Part shown: one piece after another, positions 51,312 to 58,518 of the stretch
Position numbering within the stretch: position 1 is the stretch's first letter
Layout of the letters: each line of letters begins with the position of its first letter
From: Pseudonocardia autotrophica
Lineage (GTDB): Bacteria > Actinomycetota > Actinomycetes > Mycobacteriales > Pseudonocardiaceae
DNA: 64,000 nucleotides
Direction of reading: 5' to 3'
Assembly (NCBI RefSeq): GCF_003945385.1
Contig: NZ_AP018920.1
Location: 2,852,001 to 2,916,000 of the forward strand
Translations under genes and position numbers: made by a program
The notes under the pieces: generated by a model
Told to the model about the DNA's origin: nothing
Database searches by the model: none
What the model saw: the letters and a program-made list of their open reading frames with translations, nothing else

Positions 51312-51803
51312 CTACATCCCTAGCTTTCGTGCGGTTCGGTCCATGGCTCGTTCGATACCGCGCCGCCACCGCGGCTCGTACCGTTCGAGGGTCTTGTAGA
51401 AAACTTCCTGGCCCCACTGCTTCTCCCAGTGGTTCCGGTTCCCGAACACCGGGTGTTTCCAGGTGCCCATGTTGTTCATCCCGAACGTCAAGGTGCGCCC
51501 GTAGCGGGCATCCACCTGGCGCGGGTTCACGTGCACCCGGATACCGTTCTGCTGCACCTGGATCTTCGTGGCGCCGGCGATCCGGCCCCGCAGTCCAGTC
51601 GACTTCGTTCCGCCACCTCGCGACGAGGTGACATCGACGGTCGCCCACGCGGCTTTCGTGGCCGCCAAGGCGGGCTGGCCCTCAGCGCGGATCTCCCGCA
51701 CCAGGTCCCGGCGCAAATCCCCGTTCCCCGCGTCCCGCAACGCGCGTACGAGACGTCGGAACACGTCCTGGTTGTGCACCTTCAGCCATGCGATCGTCGC
51801 CAC
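51312..51803 (-). CDS. HK97 gp10-like tail-completion protein (putative)
   Basis: A 163-residue basic protein (MATIAWLKVHNQDVFRRLVR). The segment GIRVHVNPRQVDARYGRTLT and the C-terminal HWEKQWGQEVFYKTLERY recall HK97 gp10-like head-tail joining or tail proteins. Its stop abuts the next gene's start. Confidence is moderate because position after the chaperones is unusual. Confidence 0.55.
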   Translation of the reverse strand: MATIAWLKVHNQDVFRRLVRALRDAGNGDLRRDLVREIRAEGQPALAATKAAWATVDVTSSRGGGTKSTGLRGRIAGATKIQVQQNGIRVHVNPRQVDARYGRTLTFGMNNMGTWKHPVFGNRNHWEKQWGQEVFYKTLERYEPRWRRGIERAMDRTARKLGM

Positions 51804-51806
51804 CGC

Positions 51807-52115
51807 TCACGCCTCCGGGTTCCGTTCCAACCTGATCGACGTCCCCCGGCGGGGCCGGTTCTCCTTGGCCTGCCGTGCCTTCTCGAGGGCCTCATTGGCC
51901 TTCTCGGTTTCCTGGCAGCCCCGGCAATGCACCCGCTTCGCCGTGTAGGCATCCACTGAGCCGCCGACTTCGGGATCCCAGTCATCAGGGTGGGTGCCGC
52001 ACGACGGGCACCGCTCCTGTTTCCGCACCTGATGCATGACCGCCTTGTCGCGGTCATCGGGATCCCACGACAGGAACTGGCTGTGCGGGACTTGGTAGAT
52101 CTCGCAGACGTCCAT
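51807..52115 (-). CDS. Tail assembly chaperone, frameshift (T) part with zinc ribbon
   Basis: A 102-residue frame beginning MDVCEIYQVPHSQFLSWDPD. Two cysteine pairs (CPSCGTHPDDW and CRGC) form a zinc ribbon. It is probably made mainly as the C-terminal part of a G-T fusion. The frame is -1 relative to the upstream gene and open without a stop back to the slippery site at 52148-52154, reading RLRTDALLALEMDVCEIYQV across the junction. A free start at ATG 52115 is also possible. Confidence 0.75.
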   Translation of the reverse strand: MDVCEIYQVPHSQFLSWDPDDRDKAVMHQVRKQERCPSCGTHPDDWDPEVGGSVDAYTAKRVHCRGCQETEKANEALEKARQAKENRPRRGTSIRLERNPEA

Positions 52116-52123
52116 CTCGAGGG

Positions 52124-52648
52124 CTAGGAGGGCGTCTGTGCGGAGCCTTTTCCCACCTGCACACCCAACGAGCGGGTGTTCAACCCGAGCGCGGTGTTCA
52201 GCAGGGCGTTCTTCTCCGCCAAGTTGACTTCTCCCTGGGCGAACATGTCGGCCCAGTCCTGCGCGGTCATCGGCGGATCGTCAGGGCCTGCATCCAGGTC
52301 GATGACGGATGCCTCGAGTAGCGCCGGCCAGAAGGTGGGCGGGTCGAAGTCCCAGCCGTGATCGGCGTCCTTCGCGGCGGGGTGTTGCGCGACGAGCGCT
52401 TCCCAGTCGGCGGGCGGTAAAGCCCGCACCTCAAACTTGAACGACTCCAGCGAGTCGAGGGTGGTGCGGGCGGCAGCGAGCCGCTGCTCCACCTCGCGTG
52501 TGTCCGCGCCCCTGCGGCGTGCCTCCACCAGCTCCACTTCACACTCCGCGACCGCATCCACAGCGACGCTGTAGGCGGCCGGATCCTCCGGGAATGTGAC
52601 CGTCTGCGAAGGCAGGGACCGGGCCCGGAACCGGTCCCTGACACTCAC
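52124..52648 (-). CDS. Tail assembly chaperone, G part
   Basis: A 174-residue acidic protein (MSVRDRFRARSLPSQTVTFP) that follows the tail-tube gene, the usual place for the lambda gpG analogue. Near its end the sequence G GGA AAA G (VGKG) provides a canonical -1 slip site. Frameshifting before the stop at 52124 would yield the longer G-T protein needed for tail assembly. Confidence 0.8.
   Translation of the reverse strand: MSVRDRFRARSLPSQTVTFPEDPAAYSVAVDAVAECEVELVEARRRGADTREVEQRLAAARTTLDSLESFKFEVRALPPADWEALVAQHPAAKDADHGWDFDPPTFWPALLEASVIDLDAGPDDPPMTAQDWADMFAQGEVNLAEKNALLNTALGLNTRSLGVQVGKGSAQTPS
52148..52154 (-). promoter_or_regulatory. Programmed -1 frameshift site GGGAAAA
   Basis: In the zero frame of the chaperone gene the heptamer reads G GGA AAA, the X-XXY-YYZ form used in lambda G-T. 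It is eight codons before the zero-frame stop. The -1 frame is open across the junction into the zinc-ribbon frame. No clear downstream stem-loop was worked out. Confidence 0.75.
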
Positions 52649-53145
52649 GGGCCGGCGTGCGCCGGAACGGTCAGGTTCTCCGCCGGCTCCTCAGTGATCG
52701 CGAACTGGAACTCCATCGTGTCCGGGTCCGACCCGTCCACGCTGAGGTTCTTCGACTGCGCCGACACGATCACCGGGAACACGTCGTACCGGTTGCCCGC
52801 CACATCCCCACCCGGGAACCGGAGAACGAACCCGGCCGTGTCCTGCTCCATCAGATCGCGGGCGTCGTCGCCGTCCTCCGACATGTAGCAGGTCAGCGAC
52901 GAGTCATCCGCGGACTTCTCACCCGGGATCGTGTTCGTCCATCGGGTCTTCAGGTTCGGGGCCTCGATCTGCCCGGACTGCACCGTCCACCCATCGTGGT
53001 CGGCGACGATCGGGGACAGATCCACCCCTGCATCGATCTCCGTGCGGGTCGGGGCGTGGTAGTCCGCGATGGTCTCCACCCAGTAGTACTTCGACTTACC
53101 CCGCGACGTGTACAGCGTGATCGCGGAGATCTCCGGGGCTGGCAT
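52645..53145 (-). CDS. Major tail (tube) protein
   Basis: A 166-residue protein (MPAPEISAITLYTSRGKSKY). The beta-rich sequence with TWTVQSG-like DHDGWTVQSGQIEAPNLKTR, SADDSSLTCYMSEDGDDARD and RYDVFPVIVSAQSKN matches tail-tube proteins of actinophages, which stack as hexamers. Its position before the chaperones agrees. Confidence 0.8.
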   Translation of the reverse strand: MPAPEISAITLYTSRGKSKYYWVETIADYHAPTRTEIDAGVDLSPIVADHDGWTVQSGQIEAPNLKTRWTNTIPGEKSADDSSLTCYMSEDGDDARDLMEQDTAGFVLRFPGGDVAGNRYDVFPVIVSAQSKNLSVDGSDPDTMEFQFAITEEPAENLTVPAHAGP

Positions 53146-53324
53146 CAGCCGTTCTCCTTCTCAACCTCGACCAGACCACCGGTGGCGGCCTTCGACCCCG
53201 ACCGGGACGGCGGGGTGGACTGTGCTTCGGTCCACCCGGACCGCTGCATGATTCGGAACTTCGCCGGCGACATACGGACCACGTGACCGTTCGCCGGGTT
53301 CTTCGCCATCACGTGATCGGTCAC
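53145..53324 (-). CDS. Small head-tail region protein
   Basis: A 59-residue protein from GTG 53324 (AAGGAG eight bases before), VTDHVMAKNPANGHVVRMSP onward. Basic, no known family. The stop and the next ATG interlock as TGATG. Short proteins of this kind are common between tail terminator and tube genes. Confidence 0.6.
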   Translation of the reverse strand: MTDHVMAKNPANGHVVRMSPAKFRIMQRSGWTEAQSTPPSRSGSKAATGGLVEVEKENG

Positions 53325-53329
53325 GGCGG

Positions 53330-53776
53330 CTACTCCTTCTCGTAGGTGTCGATGCGCACGACGAACTGGATGAGCGCCGTGAACGCCTGGTTGTCCCGGA
53401 TCGGGGTGTAGGTGTGGTTCGGGATCCGGGCGTCCACCACGTCGGGGCGCTGCGTGAGCTCGGCGAGCACCGGCGGGAACCGGCGCAGCAGCGCATACGC
53501 CTGCCGACGCAACCTGGGGAAGTCGTCCGACCCGGACGACGACTGCAACAGGCACGCCAAATCCAGCTCGCCCCGATAGGAGCCGAGACCGAACTGTGAC
53601 GACGACTGCGCAGGCGCGATCTCGCCGCCCTCCGCATTCACCGCCAGCCCGATCGCGTTGGCGGCGTCAATGTCATCCGACGGCGGGCCATCCACGACCT
53701 GCACACCGTCGGGGCTGAACTCGGCCTGCACCAGGCTGTGGAGCGCTTCGATGATGTCCGGCGCGTGCATGCTCAT
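53330..53776 (-). CDS. Tail terminator-like protein
   Basis: A 148-residue protein from ATG 53776 (MSMHAPDIIEALHSLVQAEF). The beta-rich end, HTYTPIRDNQAFTALIQFVV, and its place between connector and tube genes fit a tail terminator. It overlaps the upstream connector stop by ATGA. Confidence 0.65.
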   Translation of the reverse strand: MSMHAPDIIEALHSLVQAEFSPDGVQVVDGPPSDDIDAANAIGLAVNAEGGEIAPAQSSSQFGLGSYRGELDLACLLQSSSGSDDFPRLRRQAYALLRRFPPVLAELTQRPDVVDARIPNHTYTPIRDNQAFTALIQFVVRIDTYEKE

Positions 53777-54324
53777 GGCATCAGCGGTGCTGCCGCGGGC
53801 AGCAGATCGGATGCGGCACGGGGGATCGCCCACCCGGCCCCGGACTCGAGGGTGCCGTTATCGGCGCCACCACCGAACGCTCTGCGACCTGACAGCGGAA
53901 TCCGCTGCGTCTGCCACAGGTGAGCGACAATGATCAGGCCGGCGACACGGAACGACGCCGGCGGATCACCGATGCCCGCGACATAGGTGATCCGCACATC
54001 CCCCGACACCCCGACAGGGGCGAGCCGCACGATCCCGGTGTCAGGGTCGATGACCGCATCGGACGGGTTCCACTGCGTGTTCGACCCGTCAACCGCCTGC
54101 AAGTCAGCGATCGACATGACCGGCCGGTTCCGCAGCACCACCACCCCCGAAGGGGGCACCGTCACCACTTCGACCATGTTCTGCGGGTCCACCGTGAGCC
54201 GGGTGAACCCCTCGATGGCGTCAACAGCAGCGTCGATGAACCTCTGCAGCTCCGGAACATCGTTCGGGTCGGGCTGATCCATGTTCAGGTGCGCATACAC
54301 CTGATCCAGGGTGATCAGCGGCAT
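53773..54324 (-). CDS. Head-tail connector protein (gp6-like)
   Basis: A 183-residue protein. MPLITLDQVYAHLNMDQPDP and VPELQRFIDAAVDAIEGFTR are typical of gp6-like adaptors that bind under the portal; VRITYVAGIGDPPASFRVAG supports it. It follows the capsid block. Confidence 0.8.
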   Translation of the reverse strand: MPLITLDQVYAHLNMDQPDPNDVPELQRFIDAAVDAIEGFTRLTVDPQNMVEVVTVPPSGVVVLRNRPVMSIADLQAVDGSNTQWNPSDAVIDPDTGIVRLAPVGVSGDVRITYVAGIGDPPASFRVAGLIIVAHLWQTQRIPLSGRRAFGGGADNGTLESGAGWAIPRAASDLLPAAAPLMP

Positions 54325-54327
54325 CAG

Positions 54328-54576
54328 CTAGGCCTGCTTGTTCCGCGGCTGACGGCCACGGCGACGAACACCCCCATCGTCCTTCGGGAGCTCGCCCCCG
54401 TCCTCGTCAACCGCATACGACGGCGCCGGGACATCCACACGGGCCGCAGGCTTCGCGGCGCCGAGCTTCTTCACCTCGAGACCGTCACGCTCGGCGAAAG
54501 CCTTCGCGTCCTCGTCGGACAGCTTCATCACGGTCGTGTGTCGGCGAACACCGACCTCGTACAGGTGCAGAGCCAT
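54328..54576 (-). CDS. Small capsid-region protein
   Basis: An 82-residue protein, MALHLYEVGVRRHTTVMKLS then DEDAKAFAERDGLEVKKL and a disordered, charged tail. ATG 54576 is six bases after GGAG. Similar proteins follow capsid genes in many actinophages and may decorate or stabilise the head. Function unproven. Confidence 0.6.
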   Translation of the reverse strand: MALHLYEVGVRRHTTVMKLSDEDAKAFAERDGLEVKKLGAAKPAARVDVPAPSYAVDEDGGELPKDDGGVRRRGRQPRNKQA

Positions 54577-54616
54577 CACAGGCTCCTTCCATGGGGTGGG
54601 AATTGCGGAGAGGGGT

Positions 54617-54672
54617 GTCGGTGAGGGCACGGCAGGCAGGTCCGGGCACGCCGCTGACGGGCCCTCACCGAC
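54617..54672 (-). terminator. Inverted repeat after the capsid gene
   Basis: GTCGGTGAGGGC (54617) and its exact complement (54661-54672) with a 32-base spacer, in the 114-bp gap just after the major capsid stop. A partial terminator after the capsid gene is common and helps set capsid excess. Confidence 0.5.
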
Positions 54673-54690
54673 GATCAGTGAGGCGGCGGG

Positions 54691-56055
54691 TCAGCCCCCG
54701 CCGCCACCGCCCGCCTCCGGCTCACCGGAGAGGTCGATCTCCACGAACGCGGACGGCTGGATGACGCCGAACGCGGCCCGCATCTCCGCGAGGATCACGA
54801 CGAGGTTCCTCACGAAGAAGTTGTCGTGACTGTCCGTAGTCGTGATGGACGACTGCTCGCGATCCCAGAGAATGGCCTTCCGCCAGTCACCGACATATGC
54901 GGTACCAGCCGGAACAGCCTCGGACTCCACGACCGGCAGACCCCACAGGGTCGGCGCCTGACCCGCGGCGGCCGGGCCACCGAAGAAGAACGCACCCGTA
55001 CCGGCGCCAGCACCGGTGTCCTCGCGGAGAAGCTCGATCTCCTCGAGGTCAGCCGGGTTGATGACGTACCCGTTGGGCTGCGAACGGCCGGTGATCCGAA
55101 CCTTCGTCTTCGCCTTCCGGGTCGTGACGAGCCGGTTGGTGTCCCACGCCTGCGACTGGACACCGGACACGTTCGCGAGACCCTCGAGGTTCTCGCCGGT
55201 GCCGTCGCCGGCAACCATCTGATCCTCGAGCTCCTCCTCAAGCCCGTACTCGAGGAACGAATCGATGAGGGTGACCATCTGCGCGGCATCCGACAGGGCC
55301 CGCTTGGTGATCGGGATCCAGTGCGCGATCGTCCGGACCGGGGTGGTGACCTTCGCGGTCGCCAGCGCCGACTCCGGCTTGTAACCGCCCGCAGCGTTGG
55401 TGAGCTGCTGGGTGGAGGCGGTTGCCTCCGGGACCGGGGCGGCGTTGTTCGTGATCGACGTGACCCGCACGTACTCGATGGAGTCCGTCGACGTGGTGCC
55501 GGAGGTGACCAGGTCCCGCAGGGTCAGGGGCCGCTGGAACGGCTCCAGCCCAACCCGCAGACCCAGCTGGTCCGGCTCGATCAGCGAACCCGCCGACGTC
55601 TGCGACACACCGGTCACCAGCGCCTTCGAACCGCGGTTCGGGGTGAGGCTGGAGAACCCGGTCGGGCGGGTGTTGATGCGGTGGTTCTTCTGGAAGTGAC
55701 CGCCCGGGGCGGAGTGCATGAGCTCCTGGAACTCGTTGCCCTCCACGTACAGCTGCCCCAGGGACTTCCCGCCCCGCTGCGGGACGATCAGACCGGACGG
55801 GGTCCGGAACGAACCGGACTTCTCCTGAACCTCGACACCGTCGAGGTCGGCGATCGCGGCACGAACGGCGGCGTCACCCTTGGCCTGCTTCGCCCGCTCC
55901 TGCGCGGCCTTCGCCTTCGCGACGAGCTCGTTGACCTGCCCGCGCTCCTCATCAGTGAAATCCCGGCCGGCCTTCTCAGCCACCTCGGAGATGTCACGGG
56001 CCGCCTTGAGATGAACCTTCATCTCCTCGGCGGCATCCACAGTCGTGGTGCTCAT
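54691..56055 (-). CDS. HK97-type major capsid protein
   Basis: A 454-residue protein. The N-terminal coiled-coil delta/scaffold segment (EERGQVNELVAKAKAAQERA) is followed by the HK97 fold: LVTGVSQTSAGSLIEPDQLG, DSIEYVRVTSITNNAAPVPE, KVTTPVRTIAHWIPITKRAL, and the C-terminal NFFVRNLVVILAEMRAAFGV. The delta domain is presumably cut off by the adjacent protease. A Gly run ends the protein. Confidence 0.93.
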   Translation of the reverse strand: MSTTTVDAAEEMKVHLKAARDISEVAEKAGRDFTDEERGQVNELVAKAKAAQERAKQAKGDAAVRAAIADLDGVEVQEKSGSFRTPSGLIVPQRGGKSLGQLYVEGNEFQELMHSAPGGHFQKNHRINTRPTGFSSLTPNRGSKALVTGVSQTSAGSLIEPDQLGLRVGLEPFQRPLTLRDLVTSGTTSTDSIEYVRVTSITNNAAPVPEATASTQQLTNAAGGYKPESALATAKVTTPVRTIAHWIPITKRALSDAAQMVTLIDSFLEYGLEEELEDQMVAGDGTGENLEGLANVSGVQSQAWDTNRLVTTRKAKTKVRITGRSQPNGYVINPADLEEIELLREDTGAGAGTGAFFFGGPAAAGQAPTLWGLPVVESEAVPAGTAYVGDWRKAILWDREQSSITTTDSHDNFFVRNLVVILAEMRAAFGVIQPSAFVEIDLSGEPEAGGGGGG

Positions 56056-56066
56056 AGGGAAACTCC

Positions 56067-56927
56067 TCAGTCGTTCAGCATGTCGAGCTCAACCTCGAGC
56101 AGGTCGAGCTCGGTGAGCAGGCGAACGTCGGCGGTTCCCTCACTGGCGGGCACATCCTCGGCGGCGACCGGCTCTGCAGCAGGCGGCTCGACGGGATTGG
56201 CGGGCTCAGCGGGCGTGGCCTCTTCGGCTTCGCTCTCTGTCGGTGACACCGGTGTGGTGTCGGCCTCCGCGGATTCGCGGAGGAAGTCTTGGACGGCCTG
56301 CTTCACCAGCTCCTGCACCCGATCCTCGAACGGGACCTCGGCGGGACTGTCGGCAGGTTCGGTGGGGGCTTCGGGGGTGGCGGTGTGCTTCTCCCCGGTC
56401 GCATGCCCGCAGGTGGGGCACGGCTCGGTCTTCGTGGCCTTCACCCCGAGCAGCGCGGTCGCCGGGTTCGCCCCGACCATCGTCGGCCCGCACTCGTGGA
56501 TGTCGAGCTCGTGGAGCTCCTTCAACGCACCCGGGGAGTTCTTCCCCGCAGGTCGGGCGTCGATCTCGGTGTAGGCGAACGAGAACTGCGACACCCGGCG
56601 GCCCTTGAGGAGCCGGTACACCTTCGCGGCCTTCGGCTCGTCCATGTCGAGACGCGCCTTCACCCACAGCCCCTCCGGGCGCTCCTCCGCTTCGAGGACC
56701 TCACCGATGTAGGAGTCGGGGTCGTCGGACTGGTGCGACCACACAAACGGAAGGTTGTTCCCGGCGGCCTTGTGCCGGGCGAGGGACTTCCCGAACGCGC
56801 CAGGCACGATCTGATCCCCAACGCTGTCGACGTTGTAGGCGGCGACGATCGCCTCGACGATGCCTTCCTCGGCACCCTCGTGGGTACCTGCGGTCTTGAC
56901 CGTGATCGGGCAGGTCTTGACCTGCAT
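56067..56927 (-). CDS. Prohead maturation protease (HK97 family)
   Basis: A 286-residue serine protease. NVDSVGDQIVPGAFGKSLAR, VWSHQSDDPDSYIGEV with the catalytic His, and GRRVSQFSFAYTEIDA with the catalytic Ser are conserved. After residue 165 there is a long extension with one CPTCGH unit and an acidic, Pro/Glu-rich tail, which might act as a scaffold. Confidence 0.9.
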   Translation of the reverse strand: MQVKTCPITVKTAGTHEGAEEGIVEAIVAAYNVDSVGDQIVPGAFGKSLARHKAAGNNLPFVWSHQSDDPDSYIGEVLEAEERPEGLWVKARLDMDEPKAAKVYRLLKGRRVSQFSFAYTEIDARPAGKNSPGALKELHELDIHECGPTMVGANPATALLGVKATKTEPCPTCGHATGEKHTATPEAPTEPADSPAEVPFEDRVQELVKQAVQDFLRESAEADTTPVSPTESEAEEATPAEPANPVEPPAAEPVAAEDVPASEGTADVRLLTELDLLEVELDMLND

Positions 56928-56952
56928 GGACCCACTTCCTTCCTGGCGTTGG

Positions 56953-58224
56953 CTAGCGTTCGACGGCGCGGAGCTGGGTCGGCTCCGGCGCCGGGTTGTC
57001 GTTTCGGTCGGCCGGATCGGGTGCGGAGTCCCGCGGTGACGCCTGCCCGCCGACGAGCACGTTCAGCGGGGTGATGAGTTCGGCGCCGTCGTCGACCTGC
57101 GGCAGGTTCAAGCGGGCCCGGGCCTCATTGCGGGTCATGTACGGGGCACCGACAGCGGTCTGCAGCTGCGCGGCCTGCTCCTGGAACGATCCGCGGAGCT
57201 TCTCGGCGAGGTTGAACTCGGCGTAGATGTGTCCCGAGGTGTCGAAGTCGGGGATCAGCTGCAATGCCAGCTCCTGCTGGATCATGTTCAGCCACGGCCC
57301 CAACGTGTCCGAGTACATGATCTTGTGTTGCTCGGAGATGTTCGTGTACGTGGCGCTATCGAGGAGCCCGACCAGCGTCAACGGGATGTGATACGCCGAC
57401 GTGACCTCTTCACGGGTCAGCTTCCGCGCCTCGATGTACTGCGCATCCCGCGGACTCGTCCCCGCCGGCACATACTTCATGCCGTCCTCGAGGATCGGCG
57501 TCCCACCCGGACGAGCACCATCACCGGTGTACTGGGACTGCCAGCCCGCCCGGAACGCCTCCTTACCCGCACGAGACCACTCCGGCGCCCCCACCGGACG
57601 CTCGATATACCCGGACAGGCGGGCGCCGTTGCGCCACAGCTGCGACCGGAACAGCGACGCCTGGAAATCCTCAGCGAGGATCTGCCGCAACGACTCCAAC
57701 GGGCTCGTACCCGTCCGGTTGTCGATCGCCGAATAGCCGTGGAAGTGCACGACATCCTCAGGCTGGAACCGGCGCCGCCCGTACCGGAACGACTCCACCA
57801 TGAACGGGTTCTTCCCCTCCAAGGTGACCTGCGCCGGATCCAGACGCAGCAGCGCCGGATCCGAACCGTCCGCCGAACGCACCTTCAACCAGAACGCGCA
57901 GTCATAGATCGCGATATCCGCGACCAGAGCCTCGATCAGCCGGAACGTCGTCGTGTACGGGTTCGGGCGCGCCAGCAGCTTCGACAGCGGATGATCCGCG
58001 ACACGCTCCCGGTCCAGGTCCGACACCCGCTTGAACACGTGGATGCCCATCTGCGCGATGTTCCGCGACAGGAACCCGACCACGGTGCGGATCTGCGGCT
58101 GCCGCTTCCACATCTGCGCATACGTCGGGAAATCGTTGTCGGTGATCTGCAGATGCCCCGAGCGGGGGATCGCATGACCCGACGCCGACGACGCAACCTG
58201 ACCCTCAGAGATCGTGAACGCCAT
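56953..58224 (-). CDS. Portal protein
   Basis: A 423-residue HK97-type portal. RTVVGFLSRNIAQMGIHVFK, HPLSKLLARPNPYTTTFRLI, DVVHFHGYSAIDNRTGTSPL and VTSAYHIPLTLVGLLDSATY are characteristic. It forms the dodecameric DNA gate and docks the terminase. Its start is next to the membrane-protein stop. Confidence 0.94.
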   Translation of the reverse strand: MAFTISEGQVASSASGHAIPRSGHLQITDNDFPTYAQMWKRQPQIRTVVGFLSRNIAQMGIHVFKRVSDLDRERVADHPLSKLLARPNPYTTTFRLIEALVADIAIYDCAFWLKVRSADGSDPALLRLDPAQVTLEGKNPFMVESFRYGRRRFQPEDVVHFHGYSAIDNRTGTSPLESLRQILAEDFQASLFRSQLWRNGARLSGYIERPVGAPEWSRAGKEAFRAGWQSQYTGDGARPGGTPILEDGMKYVPAGTSPRDAQYIEARKLTREEVTSAYHIPLTLVGLLDSATYTNISEQHKIMYSDTLGPWLNMIQQELALQLIPDFDTSGHIYAEFNLAEKLRGSFQEQAAQLQTAVGAPYMTRNEARARLNLPQVDDGAELITPLNVLVGGQASPRDSAPDPADRNDNPAPEPTQLRAVER

Positions 58225-58505
58225 CAGCCGGCCACCTGCACATACTCGATCTCGACGCGGTCAAGGATCACGGAGCCGTCCACCGTCTGCGGCTGATTGC
58301 CGGGCTCCAACATCTCCACCCCGCGCAGCTCAAGAAGGCCACTGCGGCGCCGCCACTGAATCCCGGTGAACGCCCGACCCGACTTCATCTGCACCAACAC
58401 CCGGCGGCGCGCCCCGAGACGGGCCGCGGAGACACGGTCGAACACGTGCACACCAACCCCGACAAGGAGGATCAGGACAGCGGCGGTCAACACGACGAGC
58501 TCCAC
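58224..58505 (-). CDS. Small single-span membrane protein
   Basis: A 93-residue protein from GTG 58505 (six bases after AGGAGG). One membrane helix (VVLTAAVLILLVGVGVHVF) precedes a beta-rich domain (VLVQMKSGRAFTGIQWRRRS; LELRGVEMLEP). Similar proteins occur between terminase and portal in other actinophages; the role is unknown. Confidence 0.65.
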   Translation of the reverse strand: MELVVLTAAVLILLVGVGVHVFDRVSAARLGARRRVLVQMKSGRAFTGIQWRRRSGLLELRGVEMLEPGNQPQTVDGSVILDRVEIEYVQVAG

Positions 58506-58518
58506 CACCCGCCTCCTC

